In this document: in pieces, positions 55,326 to 63,669 of the stretch
How positions within the stretch are numbered: position 1 is the stretch's first letter
Layout: the number at the start of each line of letters is the position of its first letter
Assembly (NCBI RefSeq): GCF_002925845.1
Contig: NZ_PDNI01000023.1
Coordinates: forward strand, 1 to 64,000
DNA: 64,000 bases
Direction: 5' to 3'
Source: Roseovarius nitratireducens
GTDB lineage: Bacteria > Pseudomonadota > Alphaproteobacteria > Rhodobacterales > Rhodobacteraceae
Program-made: the position numbers and the translations under genes
The notes under the pieces: model-generated
Told to the model about the DNA's origin: nothing
Database searches by the model: none
The model's input: only the letters and a program-made list of their open reading frames with translations

Positions 55326-55390
55326 CTTCACCTTGCCCGAAATATTCCGGGGGAGTCGCGCCCACGGCGCGACGGGGGCAGCGCCCCCTG
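55326..55390 (-). repeat. REP-like intergenic element, copy 2
   Basis: On the minus strand: hairpin GGGGGC-GCT-GCCCCC, hairpin GTCGCGCC-GTG-GGCGCGAC, then CCCCCGGAATATTTCGGGCA and AGGTGAAG. The last part matches the element at 45027-45053. It lies downstream of acpP and upstream of the HisA-like gene. Confidence 0.5.
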
Positions 55391-55399
55391 TCCGAAACG

Positions 55400-55426
55400 C
55401 GAAAGGCCCCGCCATCCGGCAGGGCC
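55400..55426 (-). terminator. Terminator after acpP
   Basis: Stem GGCCCTGCC/GGCGGGGCC with loop GGAT on the minus strand and TTTC after it (one G-T pair). It lies 28 bp after the acpP stop. Confidence 0.7.
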
Positions 55427-55453
55427 CCCAGGCGCGCCGCAAGCGGCTATGGT

Positions 55454-55687
55454 TCAGGACGCTTCGGTGATGAATTTCACCGCGTCGCCGACCGTCTGAA
55501 TGGTGTCGGCCGCGTCGTCGGGGATCTCGATGCCGAATTCCTCTTCGAACGCCATCACCAGTTCGACCGTGTCGAGACTGTCTGCGCCCAGATCGTCGAT
55601 GAAGGACGCCTTGTCCACGACCTTGTCTTCCTCGACGCCCAGATGTTCCACCACGATCTTCTTCACGCGGTCAGCGATATCGCTCAT
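55454..55687 (-). CDS. acpP: Acyl carrier protein
   Basis: A 77-residue acidic four-helix protein. The phosphopantetheine Ser is in [20 protein letters not shown]. It carries growing acyl chains for FabD, FabG and FabF, which flank it. Confidence 0.98.
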   Translation of the reverse strand: MSDIADRVKKIVVEHLGVEEDKVVDKASFIDDLGADSLDTVELVMAFEEEFGIEIPDDAADTIQTVGDAVKFITEAS

Positions 55688-55928
55688 GTCTCGTTCCTCA
55701 TTCTGTGTCGGGCGTCTCCGCCCCTTGGTCTGCCCCAGCCCCCTCGGGGATGGCTGTCGATGATGCCCGTCGCGGGCGGCGCTGCCTGCCGGTGCGATCC
55801 ATTGGGGATGCGGTCAGGCCACCGGGGGAAACCGCGCCTCCTCCGGAAAAGCTGCGTGGCCTATAGCACAGGTGAGGGCAATGGCAAATGATTTCACCGC
55901 ACCCGGCAAAGGCGAAAAATCGCCCGGC
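55688..55928. other. Intergenic region between fabG and acpP
   Basis: 240 bp without a gene; presumably holds the acpP promoter. No clear motif seen. Confidence 0.5.
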
Positions 55929-56666
55929 TCAGATCATCGCCAGCCCGCCATTGACGTGCAGCACCGTGCCGGTGACATAGCCCGCCCCCGGGCTCGCGAG
56001 GTAGAGCGCGGCTGTGGCGACCTCCTCGGGCGTGCCCATGCGCCCGGCCGGGATCTTGGCAAAAAGCGCGGCCTTCTGATCGTCGGTGAGCTTGTCGGTC
56101 ATCGGCGTCGCGATGAAGCCCGGCGACACCACGTTGGCGGTGATGCCGCGGGTGGCCACCTCGTGGGCGATCGACTTGGTCATGCCCTCCAGCCCCGCCT
56201 TGGCAGCGGAATAGTTCACTTGGCCCGGGTTGCCGATCGACCCCACGACCGAGCCGATATTGACGATCCGGCCCCAGCGCGCCTTCATCATCGGGCGCAC
56301 GGCGGCCCGGCACAGCCGCATCGCCGAGGTAAGGTTGACGTTCAGCACCTCGGACCAGTCATCGTCCGACATCCGCATGAACAGTTGATCACGGGTGATC
56401 CCGGCATTGTTCACCAGGATGTCGAGGCTGCCCATCTCGGCAATGGCCTGCTTGGGCAGCGCCTCGACCGCTTCCGCATCGCCGAGGTTGCACGGCAGCA
56501 CATGCGCGCGCGCTCCCAGCTCTTCGGCCAGCGCCTCGAGCGGGGCCGTGCGCGTGCCCGACAGCCCCACACTGGCCCCCGCCCCGTGCAGCGCCCGCGC
56601 GATGGCGGCCCCGATACCGCCCGACGCGCCGGTGATGAGCGCGGATTTTCCCGTCAGATCGAACAT
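55929..56666 (-). CDS. fabG: 3-oxoacyl-ACP reductase
   Basis: A 245-residue SDR enzyme reducing 3-oxoacyl-ACP with NADPH. Cofactor motif TGASGGIGAAIA, NNAG, and the catalytic Ser, Tyr and Lys (NIGSVVGSIGNPGQVNYSAAK). The ATG at 56666 has GGAGAGGTC before it. The gene follows fabD by 29 bp. Confidence 0.97.
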   Translation of the reverse strand: MFDLTGKSALITGASGGIGAAIARALHGAGASVGLSGTRTAPLEALAEELGARAHVLPCNLGDAEAVEALPKQAIAEMGSLDILVNNAGITRDQLFMRMSDDDWSEVLNVNLTSAMRLCRAAVRPMMKARWGRIVNIGSVVGSIGNPGQVNYSAAKAGLEGMTKSIAHEVATRGITANVVSPGFIATPMTDKLTDDQKAALFAKIPAGRMGTPEEVATAALYLASPGAGYVTGTVLHVNGGLAMI

Positions 56667-56695
56667 GATGACCTCTCCAAACTGTGATGCGCGGC

Positions 56696-57634
56696 TCAGC
56701 CGAGCGACGCGGCGGCGTCCTGCGCCTCTGCAGGCGTGGCGATGGCGCGGCAGGCGATGGCGCGGTCGATGCGACGCACCATACCCGACAGCGCCTTGCC
56801 CGCACCGATCTCCCAAATCCCGGTCACACCCGCGCCGCCCATGAATTGCACCGATTCGCGCCAGCGCACAGAGCCGGTGACCTGCTCGACCAGCAGCGCG
56901 CGGATTTCCGCCGGGTCGGTGACCGCGCGGGCCCGCACATTGGCCACCAGCGGCACGGCGGGGGCGGTGATCTCGACCTCGGCCAGCGCGGCGGCCATCA
57001 CGTCGGCAGCGGGCTGCATCAGCGCACAATGAAACGGCGCGCTCACCGGCAATAGCACCGCGCGCTTCGCGCCTCTGGCCTTGGCGATCTCCACCGCGCG
57101 TTCCACCGCCGCCTTGTGGCCAGAGACCACCACCTGCCCCGGGTCGTTGTCGTTGGCAGCCTGGCAGACCTCGCCCTGCGCCGCCTCCTCGGCCACCGCG
57201 CGCGCGGTGTCGAAATCGAGACCCAGAAGGGCGGCCATCGCGCCCACGCCCACCGGCACCGCCTCCTGCATGGCGCGACCCCGGATGCGCAACAGCCGCG
57301 CGCAATCGGCCACGCCCAGCGCGCCCGCGGCGGCGAGCGCGGAATATTCCCCCAGCGAATGCCCGGCGACGAAGGTGGCGGCACCGGGCGTCACCCCCTC
57401 GGCCTCGAGCGCGCGCATCGCGGCGAGCGAGGTGGCCATCAGCGCGGGCTGCGCGTTCTGCGTGAGCGTCAGCGCGTCCTGCTCACCCTCCCAGACCAGC
57501 GCCGACAGCTTCTCTCCCAGCGCCTCGTCCACCTCGTCGAACACGGCCCGCGCCGCCGGATAGGCAGCGGCGAGATCGCGCCCCATGCCGATCACCTGTG
57601 CGCCCTGCCCCGGAAATACGAATGCCAGGCTCAT
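56696..57634 (-). CDS. fabD: Malonyl-CoA:ACP transacylase
   Basis: A 312-residue transacylase loading malonyl onto ACP. Motifs VFPGQGAQ, the active Ser in AGHSLGEYSALAAAG, and SAPFHCALM with His. Good ribosome site GGGAGGTGAAC. First gene of the fab cluster. Confidence 0.97.
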   Translation of the reverse strand: MSLAFVFPGQGAQVIGMGRDLAAAYPAARAVFDEVDEALGEKLSALVWEGEQDALTLTQNAQPALMATSLAAMRALEAEGVTPGAATFVAGHSLGEYSALAAAGALGVADCARLLRIRGRAMQEAVPVGVGAMAALLGLDFDTARAVAEEAAQGEVCQAANDNDPGQVVVSGHKAAVERAVEIAKARGAKRAVLLPVSAPFHCALMQPAADVMAAALAEVEITAPAVPLVANVRARAVTDPAEIRALLVEQVTGSVRWRESVQFMGGAGVTGIWEIGAGKALSGMVRRIDRAIACRAIATPAEAQDAAASLG

Positions 57635-57798
57635 CTGTTCACCTCCCCGTGAAAAATCGCCCCCCGATACATCGCCGCGCCGCGCGTGGCAACGCCAAAG
57701 CCCGCGCGTGCCCAGCCGCACGCAACCTGTGCGCAGGCGGCGATGGACGGGGGCACGGCGATCGCTAGATTGGCGCGCAACCGCAAGAGGATCACCCC

Positions 57799-59019
57799 AT
57801 GCCGATCGCCAGTTCCGCCACCACATACGGCGCCATCACCAAGTCTTTTCACTGGCTGACGGCGCTGTTGATCCTCACCAACCTGCCGCTGGGCTGGTTT
57901 GCCGCGCAGATAGCCGAAGAAATCGCCACGACAGGCGGCACCGAGGCACAGGTGGCGCGCGCCGCGCTCCTCTTCTCGATCCACAAGACCACTGGCGTCA
58001 CCGTCTTCTTCGTGGCGCTGGCGCGCATCCTCTGGGCGCTGACCCAGACCAAGCCGGGGCTGCTGAACGGCCACCGCCCGCTAGAGGCATGGGCCGCCGA
58101 GACGGCCCACTGGCTGCTCTACGGCTCGCTCGTCGCGGTGCCACTATCGGGCTGGGTGTATCACGCGGCCACCACGGGCTTCGCGCCGATCTGGTGGCCG
58201 TTCGGACAGAACCTGCCCTTCGTACCCAAATCCGAAGCGGTCTCGGAAATCGCTGCCACGCTGCACTTTCTGTTCATCCTCGTGCTCGCAGCGGCGCTCG
58301 CCGCGCATGTGGCAGGCGCGCTCAAGCATCACCTCGTCGATGGCGACGCCACGCTGCGCCGGATGCTGCCCGGGGACATCTCGGCCCAGCCCACCGCGCA
58401 CCAGCCCGGGCACACGCTGCCGCTGGTCGCCGCGCTCGCGGTCTGGGCCGGCGTTGTGGGCGGCGCAGGTGCCCTCGGCTGGTTCGAGAAACCCGGCGTC
58501 GGCGCTGCCCCCGCGCTCGCCGCCGTGGAAAGCGACTGGCAGGTACAGGAGGGCAGCCTCGAAATCGCGATCCGGCAGATGGGATCGCAGGTCACGGGCA
58601 GCTTCGCCGAGTGGACCGCCGATATCGCCTATGCCGAGACCGCCGATGCCGAGGGCCGCCACGGCACCGCAGAGGTTGTGGTGGCGATCCCGTCGCTCAC
58701 ACTCGGCTCGGTGACCAAACAGGCGATGGGCCGCGATTTCTTCAACGCCGACGCGCACCCCACCGCCACCTTCGCCGCCGATCTCGTAGCCCAGGGCGAC
58801 GGCCACGTCGCGCGCGGCACGCTCACCATCAAGGGCCAGACCGTACCGGTCGAGATGCCGTTCACCCTCGATATCGAGGATGACACCGCCCGCGCCTCGG
58901 GGGGGCTGATTGTGGACCGGCGCGATTTCGGGATCGGCGAGGGCGCGCAGGACCCGGGACAGCTTGGCTTCGAGGTGGAGGTATCGTTCGACCTCGTGGC
59001 ACAGCGCGCCGATGGCTGA
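57799..59019 (+). CDS. Cytochrome b561-YceI fusion protein
   Basis: A 406-residue protein. Residues about 10-185 form a four-helix cytochrome b561 domain with haem His (SFHWLTALLI, FSIHKTTGV, LHFLFILVL and HVAGALKHHLVDG). After a linker and helix (LPLVAALAVWAGVVGGAGAL), residues about 240-400 match the YceI fold (FAEWTADIAYAE, SVTKQAMGRDFFNADAHPTATF). YceI binds isoprenoid lipids, so the pair may move electrons between a quinone-like carrier and haem. It is divergent from fabD. Confidence 0.88.
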   Translation: MPIASSATTYGAITKSFHWLTALLILTNLPLGWFAAQIAEEIATTGGTEAQVARAALLFSIHKTTGVTVFFVALARILWALTQTKPGLLNGHRPLEAWAAETAHWLLYGSLVAVPLSGWVYHAATTGFAPIWWPFGQNLPFVPKSEAVSEIAATLHFLFILVLAAALAAHVAGALKHHLVDGDATLRRMLPGDISAQPTAHQPGHTLPLVAALAVWAGVVGGAGALGWFEKPGVGAAPALAAVESDWQVQEGSLEIAIRQMGSQVTGSFAEWTADIAYAETADAEGRHGTAEVVVAIPSLTLGSVTKQAMGRDFFNADAHPTATFAADLVAQGDGHVARGTLTIKGQTVPVEMPFTLDIEDDTARASGGLIVDRRDFGIGEGAQDPGQLGFEVEVSFDLVAQRADG

Positions 59020-59122
59020 GCGCCATCCCGGATCAGGGCGTTCACGCGCCGCCAGCCCGCCCCGTCGCACCAAAGGCACCGGGTTCGACGGACGCGCCCC
59101 CTCTCCGGGCCAATCCCCCGTC

Positions 59123-59560
59123 TCACGGCGCGAGCGGGATCATCGTCCCCATCAGCCGCGCGACATGCGCCTCGCGCCCGTCCTCCAGCGCGTGGATATC
59201 CGCCTCCACGATCACCAGCCTCCGCCCCGGGCGCAGCACCCGCCCCTCGGCCACCAGCAACTCGCCCTTCGCCGGCGCGAGCAGGTGAATCTTCATCTCC
59301 GTGGTCAGCACCTCGTAGCCCTCGGGCATCACGCTCAGCGCGGCATAGCCCGCTGCGCTGTCGCCGATGGCAAAGCTCAGCCCGGCATGGGCGAAACCGT
59401 GCTGCTGACGGCTGCCCGGCAGGATCGGCGCCTCGATCCGCACCCGCCCCGGGCCCACATCCACCAACCGCGCGCCCAGCGTCGCCATCATCGCCTGCGC
59501 GGCAAAGCTCTCGTGGATGCGCGTCGCCACCTGCGGAGAGAGCGCGGCGTCCTTTTTCAT
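59123..59560 (-). CDS. PaaI-family hotdog thioesterase
   Basis: A 145-residue hotdog-fold protein with HGFAHAGLSFAIGDSAAGYAAL (active-site Asp) and a C-terminal strand pattern RLVIVEADIHA. It hydrolyses acyl-CoA thioesters; the true substrate is unknown. Divergent from the LytTR gene. Confidence 0.85.
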   Translation of the reverse strand: MKKDAALSPQVATRIHESFAAQAMMATLGARLVDVGPGRVRIEAPILPGSRQQHGFAHAGLSFAIGDSAAGYAALSVMPEGYEVLTTEMKIHLLAPAKGELLVAEGRVLRPGRRLVIVEADIHALEDGREAHVARLMGTMIPLAP

Positions 59561-59702
59561 GATCTTCTCCCGTTCAGAACTGCATCCTTGCGACCATTCG
59601 CCCCCAACGCAAGCTTGGCCTCGTGAAATTCGCCTGCTAGATACACGCTATGCACGAACTGCCAAAGGTATCGAGTTGATCTGGTCCGAGTTCCAACGGC
59701 AC

Positions 59703-60455
59703 ATGTCCGAGGTTGCCGCCGCCTTTACCTCCCGCATCACGATCTCGATCTGGCTGATCGGCTGCCTCGTGGCGGTGGTGGCGGGGCCGTTCGGGACTTT
59801 CCAGACCATGGGATTCGGGCTGCGGCTGGTCTACTGGGGCACGATCGTCACCTCCGGCCTCGTCATCGGCGCAGTCGTGAGCGCGGCCTTCCTGACCGTC
59901 TGCCGAGGCTGGCATCCGCTCTGGATCGACCTCAAGGCATCGCTCGTCATCACGACCCTGCTCGCGCCGCTCATCTACATGCTGCGCGCGGGGCTAGATC
60001 CGGTGCTCACCCAGGCCGATCTCGCCATCACCTCGATCTGGATCAACACCGGGATTTTCGTCGCGCCGATCTTCTTCCTGCGGCGGCAACTGACCGGGGT
60101 CGATCGCGCGCCCGACCCGCCGCGCCCGCGCCTGATGCGCCGCCTCCCCGAATCCTTGCAAGAGGCCAGCGTGCTGCGCCTGACGGGTCGCGATCATACC
60201 GTCGAGGTGGTCACCGATCATGGTGCCACCACGCTGCGCCTGCGCCTGTCGGACGCCATCGACGAGATGGAGCCGGTCGACGGGATGTGCACCCACCGCT
60301 CGCATTGGGTGGCCCGCGCGGCAGTCACCGGCCATACGACCGAGGGGGGCAAGCTCCACGTCACGCTCGCCAATGGCGACCGCGTGCCTGTAAGCCGCAA
60401 GTATCGCCCCCGGCTCGAAGAGCTGTGCCTCGTGCCGGGGCAAGACGGCGCCTGA
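59703..60455 (+). CDS. Membrane-anchored LytTR-family DNA-binding regulator
   Basis: A 250-residue protein with four helices (ISIWLIGCLVAVVAGPFG, YWGTIVTSGLVIGAVVSAAF, ASLVITTLLAPLIYML, DLAITSIWINTGIFVAPIFF) and a LytTR DNA-binding domain (about residues 160-250; DHTVEVVTDHGATTLRLRLSDAIDEM, GMCTHRSHWVARAAV). LytTR domains usually sit on response regulators; here the membrane part replaces the receiver. A TTG start at 59675 with AAAGG upstream is possible. Confidence 0.8.
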   Translation: MSEVAAAFTSRITISIWLIGCLVAVVAGPFGTFQTMGFGLRLVYWGTIVTSGLVIGAVVSAAFLTVCRGWHPLWIDLKASLVITTLLAPLIYMLRAGLDPVLTQADLAITSIWINTGIFVAPIFFLRRQLTGVDRAPDPPRPRLMRRLPESLQEASVLRLTGRDHTVEVVTDHGATTLRLRLSDAIDEMEPVDGMCTHRSHWVARAAVTGHTTEGGKLHVTLANGDRVPVSRKYRPRLEELCLVPGQDGA

Positions 60456-60461
60456 ACCGCC

Positions 60462-61460
60462 TCAGCCCAGCCGCACGACCTCTCCCAGCCCCCGCTCGCG
60501 CGCCAGCCTTGCGGCGACCGACGCCACGGCCAGGTCCTGCAAGCCGACACCGGTGCCGTCGAACAGCGTGATCGCATCCTGCGAATCGCGCCCGGCATGA
60601 TCGCCGTTGATGACCGCGCCGACAGGCGTGATGTCGCCCTCGCCGATCAGCCCCTGCGCCACCGCGTGCTGCACCTCGCCGATGCTCACCGATTGCGCCA
60701 CCTCGTCGGTAAAGACGCGGGCGCGGGCCAGTAGCGCGGGGTCCACCTCCTGCTTGCCCTTGGTGTCGGTGCCCATGCAGGCGATATGCGTGCCGGGCCG
60801 GATCCAGTCCGCCATGATGAGCGGCTCAAACGCGCTGGTGATGGTGATGATGACATCCGCCTGCGCGCCCAGCTCCTCCGGGCTCACCCCCTCGAACGCC
60901 AGGCCCAGCTCATCGGCCACCGCCTGAAGACGCGGCAGCATCTCGGGATGCGGGTTCCACGCCACCACCTTCTCGAAATCGCGCTGCTCGGCGGCGGCGC
61001 GCAACTGGAAGGTGGATTGATGCCCCGCGCCGACCATGCCCAGCACGCGCGCATCCCTGCGCGCCAGGTGCGCGATCGACACCGACGAGGACGCCGCAGT
61101 GCGCAGCGCGGTGAGGTAATTGCCCCCCACCAGCGCCGACAGCCGCCCGGTATCGGGATCGAACAGGCACACCGTGGATTGGTGGTTGGTCAGCCCCTTC
61201 GCTGCATTGCCCGGCCAATAGCCCCCGGCCTTTAGGCCAAGCACCAACCCGGCCCGGTCAAACCCGCTCTTGAACCCATAGAGCGCATCCGCGTGCCCGA
61301 TCGCCTCGCGCACCACGGGAAAGTTATAGGCGTCCCCGCGCGCCATCGCGGCAAAGACCTGCTCCACCGCCGCAAACGCATCGGCGCGGCTGATGACCTG
61401 CTCGCAGATATCCTCTCCAACGATGACGATGCCCTGGGTCTCGATCTGGCTGTCCATCAT
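60462..61460 (-). CDS. bhcD: Iminosuccinate reductase of the beta-hydroxyaspartate cycle
   Basis: A 332-residue enzyme of the ornithine cyclodeaminase/mu-crystallin family. NAD(P) motif VLGMVGAGHQSTFQLRAA, GGNYLTALRTAA and the family C-terminal region. In the cycle it reduces iminosuccinate to L-aspartate. The ATG at 61460 has GAGGGGCGG; a start at 61472 overlaps bhcC. Last gene of bhcABCD. Confidence 0.9.
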   Translation of the reverse strand: MMDSQIETQGIVIVGEDICEQVISRADAFAAVEQVFAAMARGDAYNFPVVREAIGHADALYGFKSGFDRAGLVLGLKAGGYWPGNAAKGLTNHQSTVCLFDPDTGRLSALVGGNYLTALRTAASSSVSIAHLARRDARVLGMVGAGHQSTFQLRAAAEQRDFEKVVAWNPHPEMLPRLQAVADELGLAFEGVSPEELGAQADVIITITSAFEPLIMADWIRPGTHIACMGTDTKGKQEVDPALLARARVFTDEVAQSVSIGEVQHAVAQGLIGEGDITPVGAVINGDHAGRDSQDAITLFDGTGVGLQDLAVASVAARLARERGLGEVVRLG

Positions 61461-61468
61461 GCCGCCCC

Positions 61469-62632
61469 TCAATACGCGCGGCCACGGGCCGAGACCGGCC
61501 AGACGGTTTCCACCTTGCCGGCGCGCACGCCCACGTACCAGTCATGGACATTGCAGGTCGGGTCGCAATGGCCGGGCACCAGCCGCAGCTTGTCGTTGAC
61601 CTTCAGCACGCCCTGCGGGTCCGCCACCACGCCATGCTCGTCCGAGCACTTGACGTATTCGACGTCCGTGCGGCCAAAGATCACCGGCAATCCGCTGTCC
61701 ACGGACTGCGCCTTGAGCCCCGCATCGACGATGGCCTTGTCCGCCTTGGCATGGCTCATGACGCTCGTCAGGATGAACAGCGCGTTCTCCCACTCGCCCT
61801 GGTCGATGCGGTTGCCGTCCTTGTCCAGGATGCGGCCATAATCGGCATCCATAAAGGCATAAGAGCCGCATTGAAGCTCGTTATAGACGCCCGAGGTGCC
61901 CTCGAAATAATAGCTGCCGGTGCCGCCGCCGCCGACGATGTCGCACTCCAGCCCCTCGGCCTTCAGCCCCTCGACGGCATCGCGCACCTGCGCGACGGCA
62001 ACGTCGATCTTCGCCTTGCGGTCCTCGTACTTGTCCATGTGCTGCATCGCGCCCTGGTAGGCCTGCAACCCGGCAAATTTCAGCCCCGGCGCGGCGTCGA
62101 TGGCCTTGGCAATTTCCACCACCTCGGGTGTCGTGGTCACCCCGCAACGCCCGGCGCCGCAGTCGATTTCCACCAGGCACTCGATCTCGGTGCCGTGCTT
62201 TTGCGCCGCCGCCGACAGGTCGGCCACGTTGGCCAGGTCGTCCACGCAGCAGATCGTGCGCGCGCCCAGTTTGGGCATCCGCGCCAGCCGGTCGATCTTG
62301 GCCGCGTCGCGCACCTGGTTGGAGACCAGCACATCCTTGATCCCGCCGCGGGCGAATACCTCCGCCTCGCTGACCTTCTGGCAGCAGACGCCGCAGGCCC
62401 CGCCAAGGCTTTCCTGTAGCTTCGCCACGTCCACCGATTTGTGCATCTTGCCATGCACCCGGTGCCGCACGCCATGCGCGCGGGCCCAGTCGCCCATCTT
62501 CTTGATGTTGCGTTCCAGCGCGTCCAGATCGAGCACGAGGCACGGCGTCTGGATGTCGGCCTCACTCATGCCCGGCAGGGCGGGGATGTCATAGCCCACT
62601 TCGAAATCGTCGAGATTGATCGCGTCTTTCAT
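61469..62632 (-). CDS. bhcC: beta-Hydroxyaspartate aldolase
   Basis: A 387-residue fold type III PLP enzyme like D-threonine aldolase/DSD1. The PLP Lys is in VRHRVHGKMHKSV and the metal site in VPGHCDPTCNVHDW. It condenses glycine and glyoxylate to beta-hydroxyaspartate. The ribosome site GGAGGATACC precedes the ATG. Confidence 0.93.
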   Translation of the reverse strand: MKDAINLDDFEVGYDIPALPGMSEADIQTPCLVLDLDALERNIKKMGDWARAHGVRHRVHGKMHKSVDVAKLQESLGGACGVCCQKVSEAEVFARGGIKDVLVSNQVRDAAKIDRLARMPKLGARTICCVDDLANVADLSAAAQKHGTEIECLVEIDCGAGRCGVTTTPEVVEIAKAIDAAPGLKFAGLQAYQGAMQHMDKYEDRKAKIDVAVAQVRDAVEGLKAEGLECDIVGGGGTGSYYFEGTSGVYNELQCGSYAFMDADYGRILDKDGNRIDQGEWENALFILTSVMSHAKADKAIVDAGLKAQSVDSGLPVIFGRTDVEYVKCSDEHGVVADPQGVLKVNDKLRLVPGHCDPTCNVHDWYVGVRAGKVETVWPVSARGRAY

Positions 62633-62680
62633 TGGTATCCTCCGGTTATGCTTGTGGCCCGGGCCGCGCCCGGCCTCCGC

Positions 62681-63655
62681 TCACTTGATCCACGGCAGGC
62701 GGTCGAGATCGACATTGCCGCCGGTGATGATGACGCCCACGCGACGGCCCGCGAATACCTCGCGGTTCTTCAGGACCGTCGCCAGCGGCACCGCGCTGCT
62801 TGCCTCCATCACGATCTTCATCCGCGCCCATGTCAGTTTCATCGCGTCCACGATCTCGTCCTCGCTCGCTGTCAGGATGTCGGTGACGTGACGGCTCACG
62901 AAATGCCAGGTGTTGTCCTTCAGCGGCACCTTCAGCCCGTCGGCCACCGTATCCGGCGCGTCATCGGCGATGATGTGCCCGGCCTTGAAGCTGCGCGCGG
63001 CATCGTCCGCCTGCTCCGGCTCGGCGGCATATATCTGCACATCGGGCGCAAGGTTCGACAGCGTCAGGCAGCAGCCCGACACCATGCCGCCGCCACCGAT
63101 GGGCGCGATCACCGCGTCCAGCCCCTCGACCTGCTCGATCAGCTCGGCCGAACACGTCGCCTGCCCAGCGATCACCCGCGGGTCGTTATAGGGATGCACG
63201 AATTCCGCCCCGGTCGCCGCCTGCACCTCGGCAAACACCGCCTCGCGGCTCGTGGTCGAGGGCTCGCATTCGGTGATGACCCCGCCGTACCCCCGCACCG
63301 CGTCCTTCTTGGCCTGCGGCGCCGTGCGCGGCATCACCACGTGACACGGGATACCCCGCCGCCCGGCGGCATAGCTCAGGCTCAGCGCGTGGTTGCCGCT
63401 CGAATGCGTCGCCACCCCGCGCGCGGCCTGCGCGTCGTCGAGGCCAAACACCGCGTTCGACGCACCGCGCACCTTGAACGCGCCCGCCTTCTGGAAATTC
63501 TCGCACTTGAAGTAGAGTTCCGCCCCGGTCAGCTCGTTGAGGAACGACGACGTCAGCACCGGCGTGCGGTGGATATAGGGCGCGATCCGCTCGCGCGCGG
63601 CCATCACATCGTCGATCGTCAGATCGGCGGCGGTGCGCTCCTTGTGGTCCAGCAT
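62681..63655 (-). CDS. bhcB: beta-Hydroxyaspartate dehydratase
   Basis: A 324-residue PLP enzyme of the serine/threonine dehydratase family. PLP Lys in FQKAGAFKVRGA, SSGNHALSLSYAAG, GGGGMVSG and TGGNVDL. It turns beta-hydroxyaspartate into iminosuccinate. The ATG at 63655 has AAAAAGGAG; a start at 63673 overlaps bhcA. Confidence 0.93.
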   Translation of the reverse strand: MLDHKERTAADLTIDDVMAARERIAPYIHRTPVLTSSFLNELTGAELYFKCENFQKAGAFKVRGASNAVFGLDDAQAARGVATHSSGNHALSLSYAAGRRGIPCHVVMPRTAPQAKKDAVRGYGGVITECEPSTTSREAVFAEVQAATGAEFVHPYNDPRVIAGQATCSAELIEQVEGLDAVIAPIGGGGMVSGCCLTLSNLAPDVQIYAAEPEQADDAARSFKAGHIIADDAPDTVADGLKVPLKDNTWHFVSRHVTDILTASEDEIVDAMKLTWARMKIVMEASSAVPLATVLKNREVFAGRRVGVIITGGNVDLDRLPWIK

Positions 63656-63669
63656 GTCGGTCTCCTTTT

